Assembly (NCBI GenBank): GCA_016713245.1
Contig: JADJPM010000001.1
Location: 1,364,001-1,428,000, forward strand
Direction: 5' to 3'
Length of the DNA: 64,000 nucleotides
Origin: Verrucomicrobiaceae bacterium
GTDB taxonomy: Bacteria; Verrucomicrobiota; Verrucomicrobiia; Verrucomicrobiales; Verrucomicrobiaceae
Under the pieces are notes generated by a model. The model was given only the letters and a program-made list of their open reading frames with translations, had not been told where the DNA came from and made no database searches. Shown here piece after piece: positions 17,968-27,086 of the stretch; position 1 is the first letter of the stretch, and each line of letters begins with the position of its first letter. A program made the translations under genes and the position numbers.

Positions 17968-19821
17968 TTACCCTGCCACCGTCAGCTTCTCGACCTCTTC
18001 CGCTGCCTTCTCCCACTCGCTCGTCAGTTTGGCGACTTTGGGCTCGATGCCTTCGAGTTCGGCGCTGAGGTCGCGGAATTTGACCGCATCGGCGTAGGTG
18101 GCTTCGTCCTGGAGGAGTTCGACGATCTCGTGTTTGCGTTTGTCGAGAGCGGCCAGTTCGGCTTCGATCTTGGTGACGCGTTGTTCGGCGTCTTTTTTGC
18201 CTTTGCTGCGGGCGTTGCGGGCTTCGGCTTCGAGGCGCTTTTGCTCTTTCGTCTTCGGTGGCTCGCGGACGGCGGGGGCGGTGAAGGTGGTGGGCTGGGC
18301 GTTGTGCAGCGTGGCGGTGAGAGCTTCGCGGGCACTGCCGGCTTTGGATTTGTCCAGGTAGTATTGGTAATCCCCGGCGTAGGGCGTGATCACGCCGGCG
18401 CTGACGTGCAGGACTTGCTTGGCCATCTGGCGGATGAAATGCACGTCATGGCTGATGAAGACGAGCGTGCCTTCGTATTGATCGAGAGCGCCGATGAGGG
18501 CGTCGATGCTGCCCATGTCGAGATGCGTGGTGGGCTCGTCCATGAGGAGGAAATTCGGTGGATCGAGCAGCAGGCGCACGAGCACGAGGCGGCTCTTTTC
18601 ACCGCCGCTGAGCACGCCGACCGGCTTGAAGACATCGTCGCCGTGAAACAGGAAGGAGCCGAGCAGGGTGCGGCAGAGGTTTTCACCGGGACGGCTGGGC
18701 AGATCCATGGCGGACTGCAGCACGGTGTGGCGCATGTTGAGCACATCGCCGCGATACTGGGCGAAGTAGCCGAGCTTCACGTTGTGACCGAGCTCGCGAG
18801 TGCCAGCCTGCGGCGTCAAAGCGCCTGCGAGGAGTTTCAAGAGCGTCGATTTGCCGGCGCCGTTCGGACCGACAAGCACGGTGCGCTGGCCACGCTCCAT
18901 TTCGAGGTCGAGACCGTTGTAAACGGGCGTTTGGCCATACGCGAAGTCGATGCCGGTCATGCGGATCACGCGCTGACCACTGCGCGGAGGCTGCGGGAAG
19001 CGGAATTTGACCGTTTTGGCATCCGCCATCGGTGCGTCGATCTTCTCGATGCGGTCGATCATCTTCGCCTTGTCCTGAGCCCGGGAGGCAAAGTTGGCCT
19101 TCGCTTTGAATTTATCCACCCAGGCCTGCATTTTGGCGAGTTCACGCTGCTGGTTCTCGTAGGCACCTTGGAGCTGCTCCATGCGAGCGGCCTTTTCGCG
19201 GAGGTAATCGTCGTAGTTGCCGGTGTAGCGCGTGATCTTGCTGTGGGCGATCTCGAGCATGCTATCGCACAGCGCGTTCAAAAACTCGCGGTCATGCGAA
19301 ATCATCAAAATGGCCCCCGGATAGCCCTGGAGGTAGTTTTGGAACCAGATGAGCGATTCGAGGTCGAGGTGGTTCGTCGGCTCATCCAGCAGCAGCATCT
19401 CCGGCTCTTGCACGAGCAGTCGGGCGAGGTGCGCACGCATCACCCAGCCACCGCTGAGCGTGCGGGCGTTGCGCTCGAAGTCCGATTCACGAAACGCGAG
19501 GCCGTTGAGGATACGCTTCGCCTTCGGCTCCACCTCCCAGCGGTGATGCTCATCGACATGACCCGTTGCGAGTTCCAAAACGGTCACGTCATCCACCGGC
19601 GCACTCTCCTGCGGCAGGAAGCCAAAGGTGATGCCGCGCTCCATCATCACGCGACCGTCGTCCGGCGTGGATTCCTGGAGCAGCAGCGAGAACAGGGTCG
19701 ATTTGCCCGCACCATTCGGACCGATGAGGCCGATCTTTTCGCCTCGGTTAATGTGAAACGACACCTGGCTGAAGAGGGTGCGGCCGGCGTAGGTTTTACT
19801 GACGTTGGAAACGGAGAGCAT
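17968..19821 (-). CDS. ABC-F family ATPase (Uup/EttA-like, ribosome-associated)
   Basis: A 617-residue protein with two ABC domains and no membrane segments. Walker A sequences GPNGAGKST appear at about 36-44 and again in the second half; signature LSGG motifs, Walker B LLLDEPTNHLD and LLMDEPTTHLD follow. The inter-domain linker with Arg/Lys/Gln-rich helices fits the P-site tRNA interaction motif of ABC-F. The last 130 residues form a coiled coil, as in Uup. Such proteins act on the ribosome or on replication intermediates rather than as transporters. The exact subfamily cannot be set by eye. Confidence 0.9.
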   Translation of the reverse strand: MLSVSNVSKTYAGRTLFSQVSFHINRGEKIGLIGPNGAGKSTLFSLLLQESTPDDGRVMMERGITFGFLPQESAPVDDVTVLELATGHVDEHHRWEVEPKAKRILNGLAFRESDFERNARTLSGGWVMRAHLARLLVQEPEMLLLDEPTNHLDLESLIWFQNYLQGYPGAILMISHDREFLNALCDSMLEIAHSKITRYTGNYDDYLREKAARMEQLQGAYENQQRELAKMQAWVDKFKAKANFASRAQDKAKMIDRIEKIDAPMADAKTVKFRFPQPPRSGQRVIRMTGIDFAYGQTPVYNGLDLEMERGQRTVLVGPNGAGKSTLLKLLAGALTPQAGTRELGHNVKLGYFAQYRGDVLNMRHTVLQSAMDLPSRPGENLCRTLLGSFLFHGDDVFKPVGVLSGGEKSRLVLVRLLLDPPNFLLMDEPTTHLDMGSIDALIGALDQYEGTLVFISHDVHFIRQMAKQVLHVSAGVITPYAGDYQYYLDKSKAGSAREALTATLHNAQPTTFTAPAVREPPKTKEQKRLEAEARNARSKGKKDAEQRVTKIEAELAALDKRKHEIVELLQDEATYADAVKFRDLSAELEGIEPKVAKLTSEWEKAAEEVEKLTVAG

Positions 19822-19889
19822 GGGGCGGAAAGGCGGGCGCTTGTGGTAAGCGTGATTTGCCTGAGGTCAAAGGCTCAAGAAGGTCACGT

Positions 19890-19925
19890 CCGCTGAAACC
19901 ATGGCGTGAAGTGCGAGGCATGCCG
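19890..19925 (-). pseudogene. Short remnant of an AraC-type HTH, diverged copy of 20799-20834
   Basis: Thirty-six bases match the helix-turn-helix part of the araC-type gene (20799-20834) with three mismatches. On the minus strand it reads FRHASHFTPWFQRT-stop, versus FRHASHFTAWFRRQ in the intact gene, immediately after the stop of the 19935-20690 gene. A gene starting here would have no other part, so it is a leftover. It has the same orientation as araC, so the two form a direct repeat of period 909 bases. Confidence 0.75.
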
Positions 19926-19934
19926 AAAGTTGGT

Positions 19935-20690
19935 TTATCGGGGCAAAGCCTTCTTTGCTGATTTGGCGTCTTCTTTGCCGCTCTCCTGGAGCGCCAAACC
20001 GATGGGAACCCAAGTGGCGAACAAATATCCGAGGATCCAAACGCCCGTTTTCAGCCAGAAACGGATGGGTTGCTTCGACCGCACAGCCGAGCCTTGATTA
20101 TCCGCAATTCGGCCACGTTGGATGGCTTCGACCAACATCGCTCCGATCGCATAGCACCAGAAACCGGGCACGATCACATAGATGATGATGAACTCATGGA
20201 TGATGCTCGCTGCCACTACGGACGCGACAACAGGAGCGTAGATGAGAGTGAATACTACCGGGTGCCGACTCGGGGTCATCATCAGCCGTTTGAAACCCGC
20301 GCCGTCCTTCTGATTCTCCTCCCATTCGCTTGGATCATCTTCTGCTTCGTCGGCTGAGTCCCCGCCAAGGATTTTGAGAGGCCCCATCCTGCCAAATGAA
20401 ACGAAAAGTTCGCCGCATTCAGGGCATTCCAGACAGAGAGTGTTATCACCGCCGAAAGAGGCTTTGCTCGCACGATCACACTGCGGACATCCCATTTTCA
20501 GCCGGCCGATCACCAACAACACCGCCATGACGACCCCTAAAGCAGCGGTGAACATCGTGAAGCCCGTCCCAAACAAGATCACGGTCTCCTTGATCGTCCC
20601 TTCCGGGAGGAACCAACAAACAAACGACAACGCGATAACTAGGACGGAGGCCAAAACTAGGCGGTGCCAAGTGCGAACGTTAAGAATCAT
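19935..20690 (-). CDS. Multi-TM membrane protein with an embedded zinc ribbon
   Basis: About 251 residues from MILNVRTWHR; an ATG at 20735 would add 15 residues. Hydrophobic segments lie near residues 10-30, 35-60, 140-165, 165-190 and 225-245. Between the second and third is MGCPQCDRASKASFGG and CLECPECGELF, a zinc ribbon of CxxC pairs. Base composition is lower in GC than the adjacent genes. It lies between the 3' end of araC and a short diverged araC copy, so it is the cargo of a probable insertion. No known family recognised; compare 10456-10926. Confidence 0.65.
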   Translation of the reverse strand: MILNVRTWHRLVLASVLVIALSFVCWFLPEGTIKETVILFGTGFTMFTAALGVVMAVLLVIGRLKMGCPQCDRASKASFGGDNTLCLECPECGELFVSFGRMGPLKILGGDSADEAEDDPSEWEENQKDGAGFKRLMMTPSRHPVVFTLIYAPVVASVVAASIIHEFIIIYVIVPGFWCYAIGAMLVEAIQRGRIADNQGSAVRSKQPIRFWLKTGVWILGYLFATWVPIGLALQESGKEDAKSAKKALPR

Positions 20691-20744
20691 CGTTCGACTA
20701 TTCTGACGTGGCGTGGCCCCTCCGTGCAACGCCATTTCGTTAAA

Positions 20745-21614
20745 TCACGCCGCCTCCATTCCGCCTGTGCGATAAACTGAAGGCGACACGCCAACCTGCC
20801 GCCGAAACCACGCCGTGAAGTGCGAGGCATGCCGGAAACCCAGCTCGAACGCGATTTCCTTCAGCGTGCCATTTCCCGCCAGCACACGCTCGCAGGCCGC
20901 TTCGAGCCGCCGCTTCTCCAAATAGCGCCGCAAGCTCGTGCCGAGCTGTTGTTGCAGCAGTTGATCGGCACGGCGCAGGCCCAAACCGAAGTTCGGCGGC
21001 AAGCTCGGCACCGTTTCATCCAGAGGACGATAATCAAGCCAAGCGACGAGCTGCTCCACGCGACCTCGACGGCCTTTCGCCGCCACACGCGGCTCTGGCT
21101 CGATGCCGTTTTGATGCAGCACCGCACTCCAAACCGCGAACCATTCCAAAAACGCCGCTTCACGCGCCGACCACGATGCGAGTGAATGCGTCGCAGGTTT
21201 CACTGCTTCGCGAAACGTCACCGCCTTGCGACCGCGATGCACGCGGCGGAAGAGTTCAAGCGTCGCGGTGCGCAGCGGAGCCGATTTCGCGGCGAAATTC
21301 AGCCCACGCCGAAAAGCCGACCGCTCATCCGGCCACTGGCAGCGAAAACCCACCGACAGCAACCGCGTCCCCGCCGCAAACCAATGCTGCCGCGGCCCCG
21401 GAGCCGAAAAAAACGCCTCGCCACGCTTCACGGCGATCTCTTTCCCATCCGCCCGAATCCGTCCGCTGCCCTGCTCGATGAAAAACACGCCCGCCGGCAC
21501 CGGAATCTCCGCCGACCACACCCCGCACACCGGCACCGCCCCGCGATACACCCACAGCCACTCCCAGCGCAGGCTGCGCCAGGCATCGGCAGTGAATTCG
21601 GGTGGTCGGGGCAT
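20745..21614 (-). CDS. AraC-family transcriptional regulator
   Basis: A 289-residue protein. The N-terminal half is a cupin-like sensor ('VPAGVFFIEQGSGRIRADGK'). The C-terminal 100 residues carry two HTH motifs with the AraC signature 'LKEIAFELGFRHASHFTAWFRRQVGVSPSVYR'-type order, here from about residue 250. It is probably a sugar- or metabolite-responsive activator of neighbouring carbohydrate genes. It is separated from the upstream gene's stop by 3 bases, forming a minus-strand run with 21618-22943 and 19935-20690. Confidence 0.88.
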   Translation of the reverse strand: MPRPPEFTADAWRSLRWEWLWVYRGAVPVCGVWSAEIPVPAGVFFIEQGSGRIRADGKEIAVKRGEAFFSAPGPRQHWFAAGTRLLSVGFRCQWPDERSAFRRGLNFAAKSAPLRTATLELFRRVHRGRKAVTFREAVKPATHSLASWSAREAAFLEWFAVWSAVLHQNGIEPEPRVAAKGRRGRVEQLVAWLDYRPLDETVPSLPPNFGLGLRRADQLLQQQLGTSLRRYLEKRRLEAACERVLAGNGTLKEIAFELGFRHASHFTAWFRRQVGVSPSVYRTGGMEAA

Positions 21615-21617
21615 GCG

Positions 21618-22943
21618 TCAGTCGTTCTTTTTCACCCACTCGAGGTTTCGGCCGGAGGGATTAATTTCCAAGGTGCCGTTGTAGCGCGGTGTTTCATCCA
21701 CTCCATCGCCCAAGGCTTCCAAGCACAGGCGGCCATGAAGTTTGCCATCCGAGGCGCGGATATACACGACAGGACCGGGCGAATTGCCTGGATTGGAAAT
21801 GATGACTTCTTGTCGGTAGCCGGACTGAGGCGCGACCCTGTAAAGTTGTTCGTAAAGGGTATGCGCCGTCGGCAGACACTCATTGTGGGAGGCCAGAAAC
21901 AATTCGACTCCGTTTAGGCCACGAATCCGCAGCTGCTGATCCCGAAAACGGGTTCTTGTGGCAGAGAAATACTCCAGTTCAAGGTCTCCCGAGAGATCGG
22001 CGGCAAACTTACCTGTTTCCAAATCGAGAGACTTTGGCCTGACAGTTTGAGATAAGTCATGCTTGGAATAGAGGCTGACGTGACGAACCTTCGACGACGG
22101 CGCATCCAAATCAGACGGAAGAGCAAGTGCCACCAGAAAAGGCTCGGTAGACGGGAGTGTTCCCGAATGAATGGCCGGCGTTTCGTAAGTGGACAATACA
22201 AAGTCACGAGTCTTGGACTGCTTCGATGTTTCAGCTTTGATCTCCAATTCGATTTGGCGGCAGCCGCCCTTGAAGATCTTCATCCGAGTTTCGAGTCCAA
22301 CGTCACGAGTCGGAATCCGGGCGACTCCGTCATTGTCGCTGTATCTTATACCTCGGGATACAAGGCTGCTGGCTTGGGATTGGTTGAGAGCGTAGATCTC
22401 AAACTCCACCGAAGTGCCGCTGATCGGTCTGCCTGACGGATCACTCAAGTGCACGATGATGTCCTGTCTTGTCACTTCATGGTATCCACTGCTGCCCACG
22501 ACAAACATCAGTGCTGAGTTCAAACCTGCGGTCACCAACATGGTGCTGTTCCAGGTCTTGGGACGGACTAAAAAGCCCGTTGTCGCCATCAACCCAAACC
22601 CCGCCGCGAGCAGAAGCATGATCAGCACGGCCACACCTTCCAGAGGACCCGCACTGGGTCCAGATGTCGGAGTGGAAAATCCAGTTTCGAGCAAGGCTAG
22701 GCCACCAATGCTGGCAAACAGCATCAATGGCACCCAAAGAATCGCCGACCACGCGTGCTTGCGGGAGGTCACATAAACGACAACCACGAGCATCGCTCCC
22801 GCCGCTGCGAATCCGAAAGCCTTGGGTTCTGTCGCTTTGTTCCCTGCCAAAGAGAGAAACAGAACCACGGGCAACCAACTCAACGCAATCGCGCCTAGCA
22901 GCCCCTTCCAAGGAGCAGGTTGGTCTGGTTTCTCGGGCGTCAT
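21618..22943 (-). CDS. Five-TM membrane protein with extracytoplasmic Ig-like domain
   Basis: Read from MTPEKPDQPAPW the protein has 441 residues; the longer open frame has an atypical upstream extension. Five hydrophobic segments lie within the first 180 residues. After residue 190 a beta-rich region begins 'DIIVHLSDPSGRPISGTSVEFEIYA', the start of a carboxypeptidase-regulatory or bacterial-Ig domain on the outer side. The rest is beta-rich and not recognisable. GC content is clearly lower than in the flanking araC and 23029 genes, suggesting acquisition. Divergent from 23029 with 85 bases between the starts. Confidence 0.65.
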   Translation of the reverse strand: MTPEKPDQPAPWKGLLGAIALSWLPVVLFLSLAGNKATEPKAFGFAAAGAMLVVVVYVTSRKHAWSAILWVPLMLFASIGGLALLETGFSTPTSGPSAGPLEGVAVLIMLLLAAGFGLMATTGFLVRPKTWNSTMLVTAGLNSALMFVVGSSGYHEVTRQDIIVHLSDPSGRPISGTSVEFEIYALNQSQASSLVSRGIRYSDNDGVARIPTRDVGLETRMKIFKGGCRQIELEIKAETSKQSKTRDFVLSTYETPAIHSGTLPSTEPFLVALALPSDLDAPSSKVRHVSLYSKHDLSQTVRPKSLDLETGKFAADLSGDLELEYFSATRTRFRDQQLRIRGLNGVELFLASHNECLPTAHTLYEQLYRVAPQSGYRQEVIISNPGNSPGPVVYIRASDGKLHGRLCLEALGDGVDETPRYNGTLEINPSGRNLEWVKKND

Positions 22944-23028
22944 CCGTCGTCGAGCCAAGTGTAAGCGATTTCGTCCAGACATAACAACCGGCATTTGCTC
23001 GTCTTGCCGACTCTGCTTTGCTGCCCGG

Positions 23029-25482
23029 ATGAAGCCCAACCTTCTGCTTTCCGTGTTTTCCGCGTGTTCCGTAGGCCTGCTCTGTGCGCAGGAGCCGCGC
23101 AACATCAGTGGCATCTATCCGTCGCTGGCCATGTTCAACAACGAGGGCGAGTGCGGCACGGGCGCGGTGGTGCCGTGGGCGGATCGGCTCTGGGTCATCA
23201 CGTATGGGCCGCATCTGCCGTTTGGATCGAGCGACAAACTTTACGAGATCACACCAGACCTGAAGCAAGTTGTGCGCCCCGAAAGCGTCGGCGGCACGCC
23301 GGCGAACCGCATGATCCACGACGAGTCGCAGCAGCTTTTCATCGGACCGTATGTCATCGACGCAGAGCGCAAAGTCCGCGTCATCCCGCCCTACATCATG
23401 CCGGGCCGCCTCACCGGCAATGCGCGGCACCTGACCGATCCCGCAGGCAAAATCTACTACGCCACGATGGAGGAAGGCCTCTACGAGGTCGATGTGAAGT
23501 CGCTCGCCGTGAAAAACTTCATCCGCGACGGCAACGGCATCAAAAAGGACTTCAAGGTCGAGACGCCGCTCTCCAAGCTCGATTCCCAACTGCCCGGCTA
23601 CCACGGCAAAGGCCTCTACACCTCCCAAGGCCGCGTCATCTACGCCAACAACGGCGACCGCGACAAGCGCGTGCTCACCGATCCCACCACGCCCAGCGGC
23701 GCTCTCGGCGAATGGACTGGCAGCGGCGACTGGCAACTCGTGCGTCGCAATCAATTCACCGAGGTCACCGGCCCCGGCGGCATTCACGGCAGCGATGCAA
23801 AAGCCCCCGTGTGGAGCATCGGCTGGGATGCAAAATCGCTCATCCTCATGGTGCTCGATGGCGGCAAATGGCAGTCGTTTCGCCTCCCGAAAGTCAGCCA
23901 CAGCTATGACGGCGCGCACGGTTGGAACACCGAATGGCCGCGCATCCGTGACATTGGCGAAGACAACCTGCTCATGACCATGCACGGCGCGTTTTGGAGC
24001 TTCCCGAAGACCTTTTCCGCCGCGAACACGAACGGCATTCGCGCCCGCAGCGCCTACCTGAAGGTCATCGGCGACTTCACGCGCTGGAACGAACGTCTCG
24101 TCTTCGGCTGCGATGACTCCGCGAAGTCGGAGTTCCTCAACAAACGCAAGGTCAAAGGCGGCATCGACAGCATCGGCCAGTCGCAGAGCAATCTGTGGTT
24201 CACCAGCCCCGACACACCCGGCAAACTCGGTCCTGCCCACGCCAGCTGCGCGGTGTGGTTGCGTGAAACGGTGAAGGCGGGTGAGGAGTCCGATCCGTTT
24301 CTCGTCGGCGGTTGGACGCATCGCCAGGCCTGGCTCATCAACCATGGCAAGAGCGAGGCACACCTGTCAGGCAGTCTGGGAGAGCATCGCATCCCAGCGG
24401 GGCAGTCGGTGAGTGTGGTCATCCGCAACGCGAAGATCTTTGCGATGCCAGCGCCGGTGAACGGCGTGACAAAGCCCTGTGTGGAGATTGACGTGGAGAC
24501 CGACTGGCTGCGCCTGAAGGCGGAAAAGGACTGCGAGAGCCTCAGTGTCGTCATCACGCTCTCGAATGGCGAATCTCGAAGCGCCGAGCCTGACGCCATG
24601 TTCGACGGCATCGCCCGCATCGGCGATGAAAACGCCCAAACCGGCCTTTTCCGCCCTCGCGGCGAAAACAAGCGCACGCTGAGTTTGGCGACGAAAGACG
24701 GCTACTACGAGATGGGAGCCGATTTGGCCCTCAAACGCGTCGAAGATGCCAAAGCGAAGGCCTTTGTCGAAAAAGCCGTCGCCCTGCCGAAGAACGTCAT
24801 CACGCTCGATGAAGCCAGCGTGCTCGTCGTCGATGATCGCGGCCGTCGCTGGCGCTTGCCGCGTGCTTCCAAGGCCTACGATGCCGCCACCAACGCTGGC
24901 GAGCTGCGCATCTGCCGCGAGGTCGCCACCGAGCGCGACATGCTCAGCGCCTGCGGCACCTTCTTCGAGCTGCCCGCCGAAAACGCCGATGGTTTCGCGA
25001 AGATCCGCCCGATCTGCTCGCACAACCTTCGCGTCACCGATTTCGGCGGCTACCGCGGCCTCTTTTTGATGAGTGGCATCCAACCGGACGCCAAAGCCAG
25101 CGACCACATCCTCCGCAGCGACGACGGCAAAGCCGCTCTGTGGGCTGGTGCCATCGACGACCTCTGGAAGCTCGGCAAACCTCGCGGCGAAGGCGGCCCG
25201 TGGAAGGCCACGAAGGTCAAAGCCGCGCAAAAGAGCGATCCTTACCTCATGTGGGCCTACGATCAGCGCACGCTCACGCTCAGCCATGATCAAAACGAGC
25301 CCGTGAGCTTCCACATCGAGCTCGACCTCACCGGCACCGGTCTCTGGGTGACGCACAAACACCACGAAGTCTCCCCCGGCGAAGAAACCGCCCTCACCTT
25401 CGACCCCGCCATCCAAGCCCGCTGGCTCCGCGTGACGGCGGACAAGGCCTGCGCCGCGACGGCGTGGCTGAAGTATGAGTGA
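23029..25482 (+). CDS. Large exported hypothetical protein (beta-propeller-like)
   Basis: An 817-residue protein starting at MKPNLLLSVF with signal peptide ending at CAQ. The start follows an in-frame extension that does not look coding. The middle region has repeating 'LYEV', 'KIYYATMEEGLYEVD' strands characteristic of beta-propellers, and later repeated segments 'LFFELPAENADGFAKIRPI' and 'HNLRVTDFGGYRGLF'. The C-terminal residues RVTADKACAATAWLKYE are the copy duplicated at 28937-29009. This protein family is unrecognised to me, but relatives seem to occur in Verrucomicrobia. An ABC-3C system is inserted after its stop codon. Confidence 0.65.
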   Translation: MKPNLLLSVFSACSVGLLCAQEPRNISGIYPSLAMFNNEGECGTGAVVPWADRLWVITYGPHLPFGSSDKLYEITPDLKQVVRPESVGGTPANRMIHDESQQLFIGPYVIDAERKVRVIPPYIMPGRLTGNARHLTDPAGKIYYATMEEGLYEVDVKSLAVKNFIRDGNGIKKDFKVETPLSKLDSQLPGYHGKGLYTSQGRVIYANNGDRDKRVLTDPTTPSGALGEWTGSGDWQLVRRNQFTEVTGPGGIHGSDAKAPVWSIGWDAKSLILMVLDGGKWQSFRLPKVSHSYDGAHGWNTEWPRIRDIGEDNLLMTMHGAFWSFPKTFSAANTNGIRARSAYLKVIGDFTRWNERLVFGCDDSAKSEFLNKRKVKGGIDSIGQSQSNLWFTSPDTPGKLGPAHASCAVWLRETVKAGEESDPFLVGGWTHRQAWLINHGKSEAHLSGSLGEHRIPAGQSVSVVIRNAKIFAMPAPVNGVTKPCVEIDVETDWLRLKAEKDCESLSVVITLSNGESRSAEPDAMFDGIARIGDENAQTGLFRPRGENKRTLSLATKDGYYEMGADLALKRVEDAKAKAFVEKAVALPKNVITLDEASVLVVDDRGRRWRLPRASKAYDAATNAGELRICREVATERDMLSACGTFFELPAENADGFAKIRPICSHNLRVTDFGGYRGLFLMSGIQPDAKASDHILRSDDGKAALWAGAIDDLWKLGKPRGEGGPWKATKVKAAQKSDPYLMWAYDQRTLTLSHDQNEPVSFHIELDLTGTGLWVTHKHHEVSPGEETALTFDPAIQARWLRVTADKACAATAWLKYE

Positions 25483-25496
25483 AGCTAGTTTGACAG
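25424..25496 (+). repeat. Left copy of a 73-bp repeat bounding the ABC-3C island
   Basis: It spans the last 59 bases of the 23029-25482 gene and 14 bases beyond. The right copy is at 28937-29009, in direct orientation, without gaps; 8 of 73 positions differ. The last 41 bases (25456-25496 versus 28969-29009) are identical. Confidence 0.95.
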
Positions 25497-25872
25497 GATG
25501 CCGCCGCAGGCCGTGGATTTATGATCAAATTGATAGGTAGCAGGTGATGAGTGATAACCCGAATCAAGGCGGCAGCGTCACCTTCAGATGCACAAAGCAT
25601 TGGTCTTTGTTGCCAACGAGTAGCGTGGCCTTCACCTGCTACACGATGTCGTTGTCGGCGAGGACCAACTCGGTCACACCTGCGCTGGTACAACTCAAAG
25701 GCGTTGCTGCCTCCTCGGATCAGGATGGAGAAACTCGACTTTTACGCCGAGTTCCGTTATTTCCATACTGACGAAAGCTGTAGTGGGAATTACCATCAAC
25801 TCCTCAGCGCCGCGTTTGACCGCAGCGTCCTCAGCACCCATCTAAACTAAAGCTCGACCAGCTTACCAAATC
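25497..25872. other. Left flank of the island, no confident gene
   Basis: Two overlapping frames (25544-25771 and 25551-25850, both plus) are open but have no recognisable product and lie in a lower-GC stretch. On the minus strand there are short protein-like pieces (for example SILIRGGSNAFELYQRR, then VTELVLADNDIV in another frame) that may be a frameshifted remnant. The operon promoter must lie near the right end of this stretch. Confidence 0.4.
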
Positions 25873-26850
25873 ATGGAATTTCAACGACGCTCCAATCTGG
25901 AAGAAGCCAAAGAATGGCTGGGCCGCTTGAGCGTTGCAGTACAGGCAAATTCAGCGCTGCGGCATCTTGACACCAACATCGAAGCTGAAGGATTCTTCCA
26001 ATCGCTGCTGAATAGGCTCTTCGGATGGTCTCTGATTAACGGAAACTGGGATGGGCGGAGCAGCCAGGACTCATTCGATCTTGAAGACCGGCGAAATCGC
26101 ATCGCAGTGCAGGTCACGAGCACCATGACTGCCGCAAAAATCCGCCAAACACTTGAGACCTTCATCCCCAATCACCAGCGGGATTTTGACCGGTTGGTGT
26201 TTGTGTATCCGCTCATGGAAATGCCTTCGACTTCCGCCAATTTCGACAAGCAACTGGCTGGCTTCGATTTCGTTGCCTCAAGGGACCGACTCGATCTGAG
26301 TACCATCCTCAAGGCGCTGCAACTTCTGCCTGATGTGGATCACCAGCAGGCCGTCGTCTCCCTTCTGCGCAAGGAACTCCGCCCACTCGGGGCAGCGCTT
26401 CAGATGGGCGTTGACCAGAATGTCACCGCCATCATTTCTATCATTGAGTACATCTCCCAGGGCGGGCTTCCCGCTGCCGCCATGATCCAGGAGATGAAAC
26501 CAGACGCATTCCAAAAACTTGAGCGATTCAAGGAACACGCCGAGTTTTTGAAACGCCAGTTCCTCACAAATGTGGAATGCTACATCGCCATCGACGAGGC
26601 CAGACAAGCCGTCGGCTGCGACACTGTTAGAGTCCGCCGCTCCAGTGCTTGGCTGCGGGAGCACAGTCTCTCAGCGCTCGAAGCAAACGATGGTGACGCC
26701 CGAAGGGCTTTCGAGGCTATGGTCACACATCTTGCCTCCCACGCGCACACGGCGGGACACGACTGTGATGACAACGCCGTGCGCTACTTTCTCGCGGACG
26801 AATTCTGCGGCTGTAACGTCTTCCCGAATCCAGTCCTTCCCCCAAGATGA
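25873..26850 (+). CDS. SMEK-domain effector of an ABC-three-component system
   Basis: A 325-residue protein. The N-terminal 130 residues match the SMEK domain: 'RSNLEEAKEWLGRLSVAV', DTNIEAEGFFQSLLNRLFGW, then DLEDRRNRIAVQVTS (Asp69, Glu71, Gln80) and a following helix. The acidic residue followed by a hydrophobic strand ending in QVT resembles a restriction-endonuclease-like site in a variant (Q-x-T) form; that is inference. The C-terminal 75 residues, with YFLADEFCGCNVFPNP at the end, match the common ABC-3C C-terminal domain that docks on the partner complex. Stop and start codons overlap with the next gene. It is predicted to be the effector that damages or blocks an invader once triggered. 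Confidence 0.85.
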   Translation: MEFQRRSNLEEAKEWLGRLSVAVQANSALRHLDTNIEAEGFFQSLLNRLFGWSLINGNWDGRSSQDSFDLEDRRNRIAVQVTSTMTAAKIRQTLETFIPNHQRDFDRLVFVYPLMEMPSTSANFDKQLAGFDFVASRDRLDLSTILKALQLLPDVDHQQAVVSLLRKELRPLGAALQMGVDQNVTAIISIIEYISQGGLPAAAMIQEMKPDAFQKLERFKEHAEFLKRQFLTNVECYIAIDEARQAVGCDTVRVRRSSAWLREHSLSALEANDGDARRAFEAMVTHLASHAHTAGHDCDDNAVRYFLADEFCGCNVFPNPVLPPR

Positions 26851-27086
26851 ACGCCCTTGTTTCCAAAGACGAACCCTTGAAAACCTCCATGCCCTACGTG
26901 GGCTATTTGGTCATCAAAAAACTTGAGAAAACGGAAGATGGACGGCTTTCGCTTGCCGAGATTTCCCATCACCTGACCAAGCACGGAGTCACGAAATCCA
27001 GGCCGATGATGTTCGCACTCATCTTCCTTCACATGGCGGGCCTCATTGATTTCAGGGCACCTTACATTTACAAGCTGGCCCCATGA
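26847..27086 (+). CDS. ABC-3C middle component (small winged-helix-like protein)
   Basis: A 79-residue protein coupled by 4-base overlaps (ATGA) to the genes on both sides. 'LSLAEISHHLTKHGVTKSRPMMFALIFLHMAGLI' is a helix-turn-helix of winged-helix type with a following strand (YIYKLAP). Position and size match the 'middle component' of ABC-three-component systems, which links the effector to the ATPase; it most resembles the small MC6/MC7-type versions, but the subtype is uncertain. Confidence 0.75.
   Translation: MNALVSKDEPLKTSMPYVGYLVIKKLEKTEDGRLSLAEISHHLTKHGVTKSRPMMFALIFLHMAGLIDFRAPYIYKLAP

Noticed and set aside
18130..19896. A 588-residue plus-strand frame over the ABC-F gene.
   Set aside because: The minus strand has two Walker A/B sets, so this is the complement of real coding.
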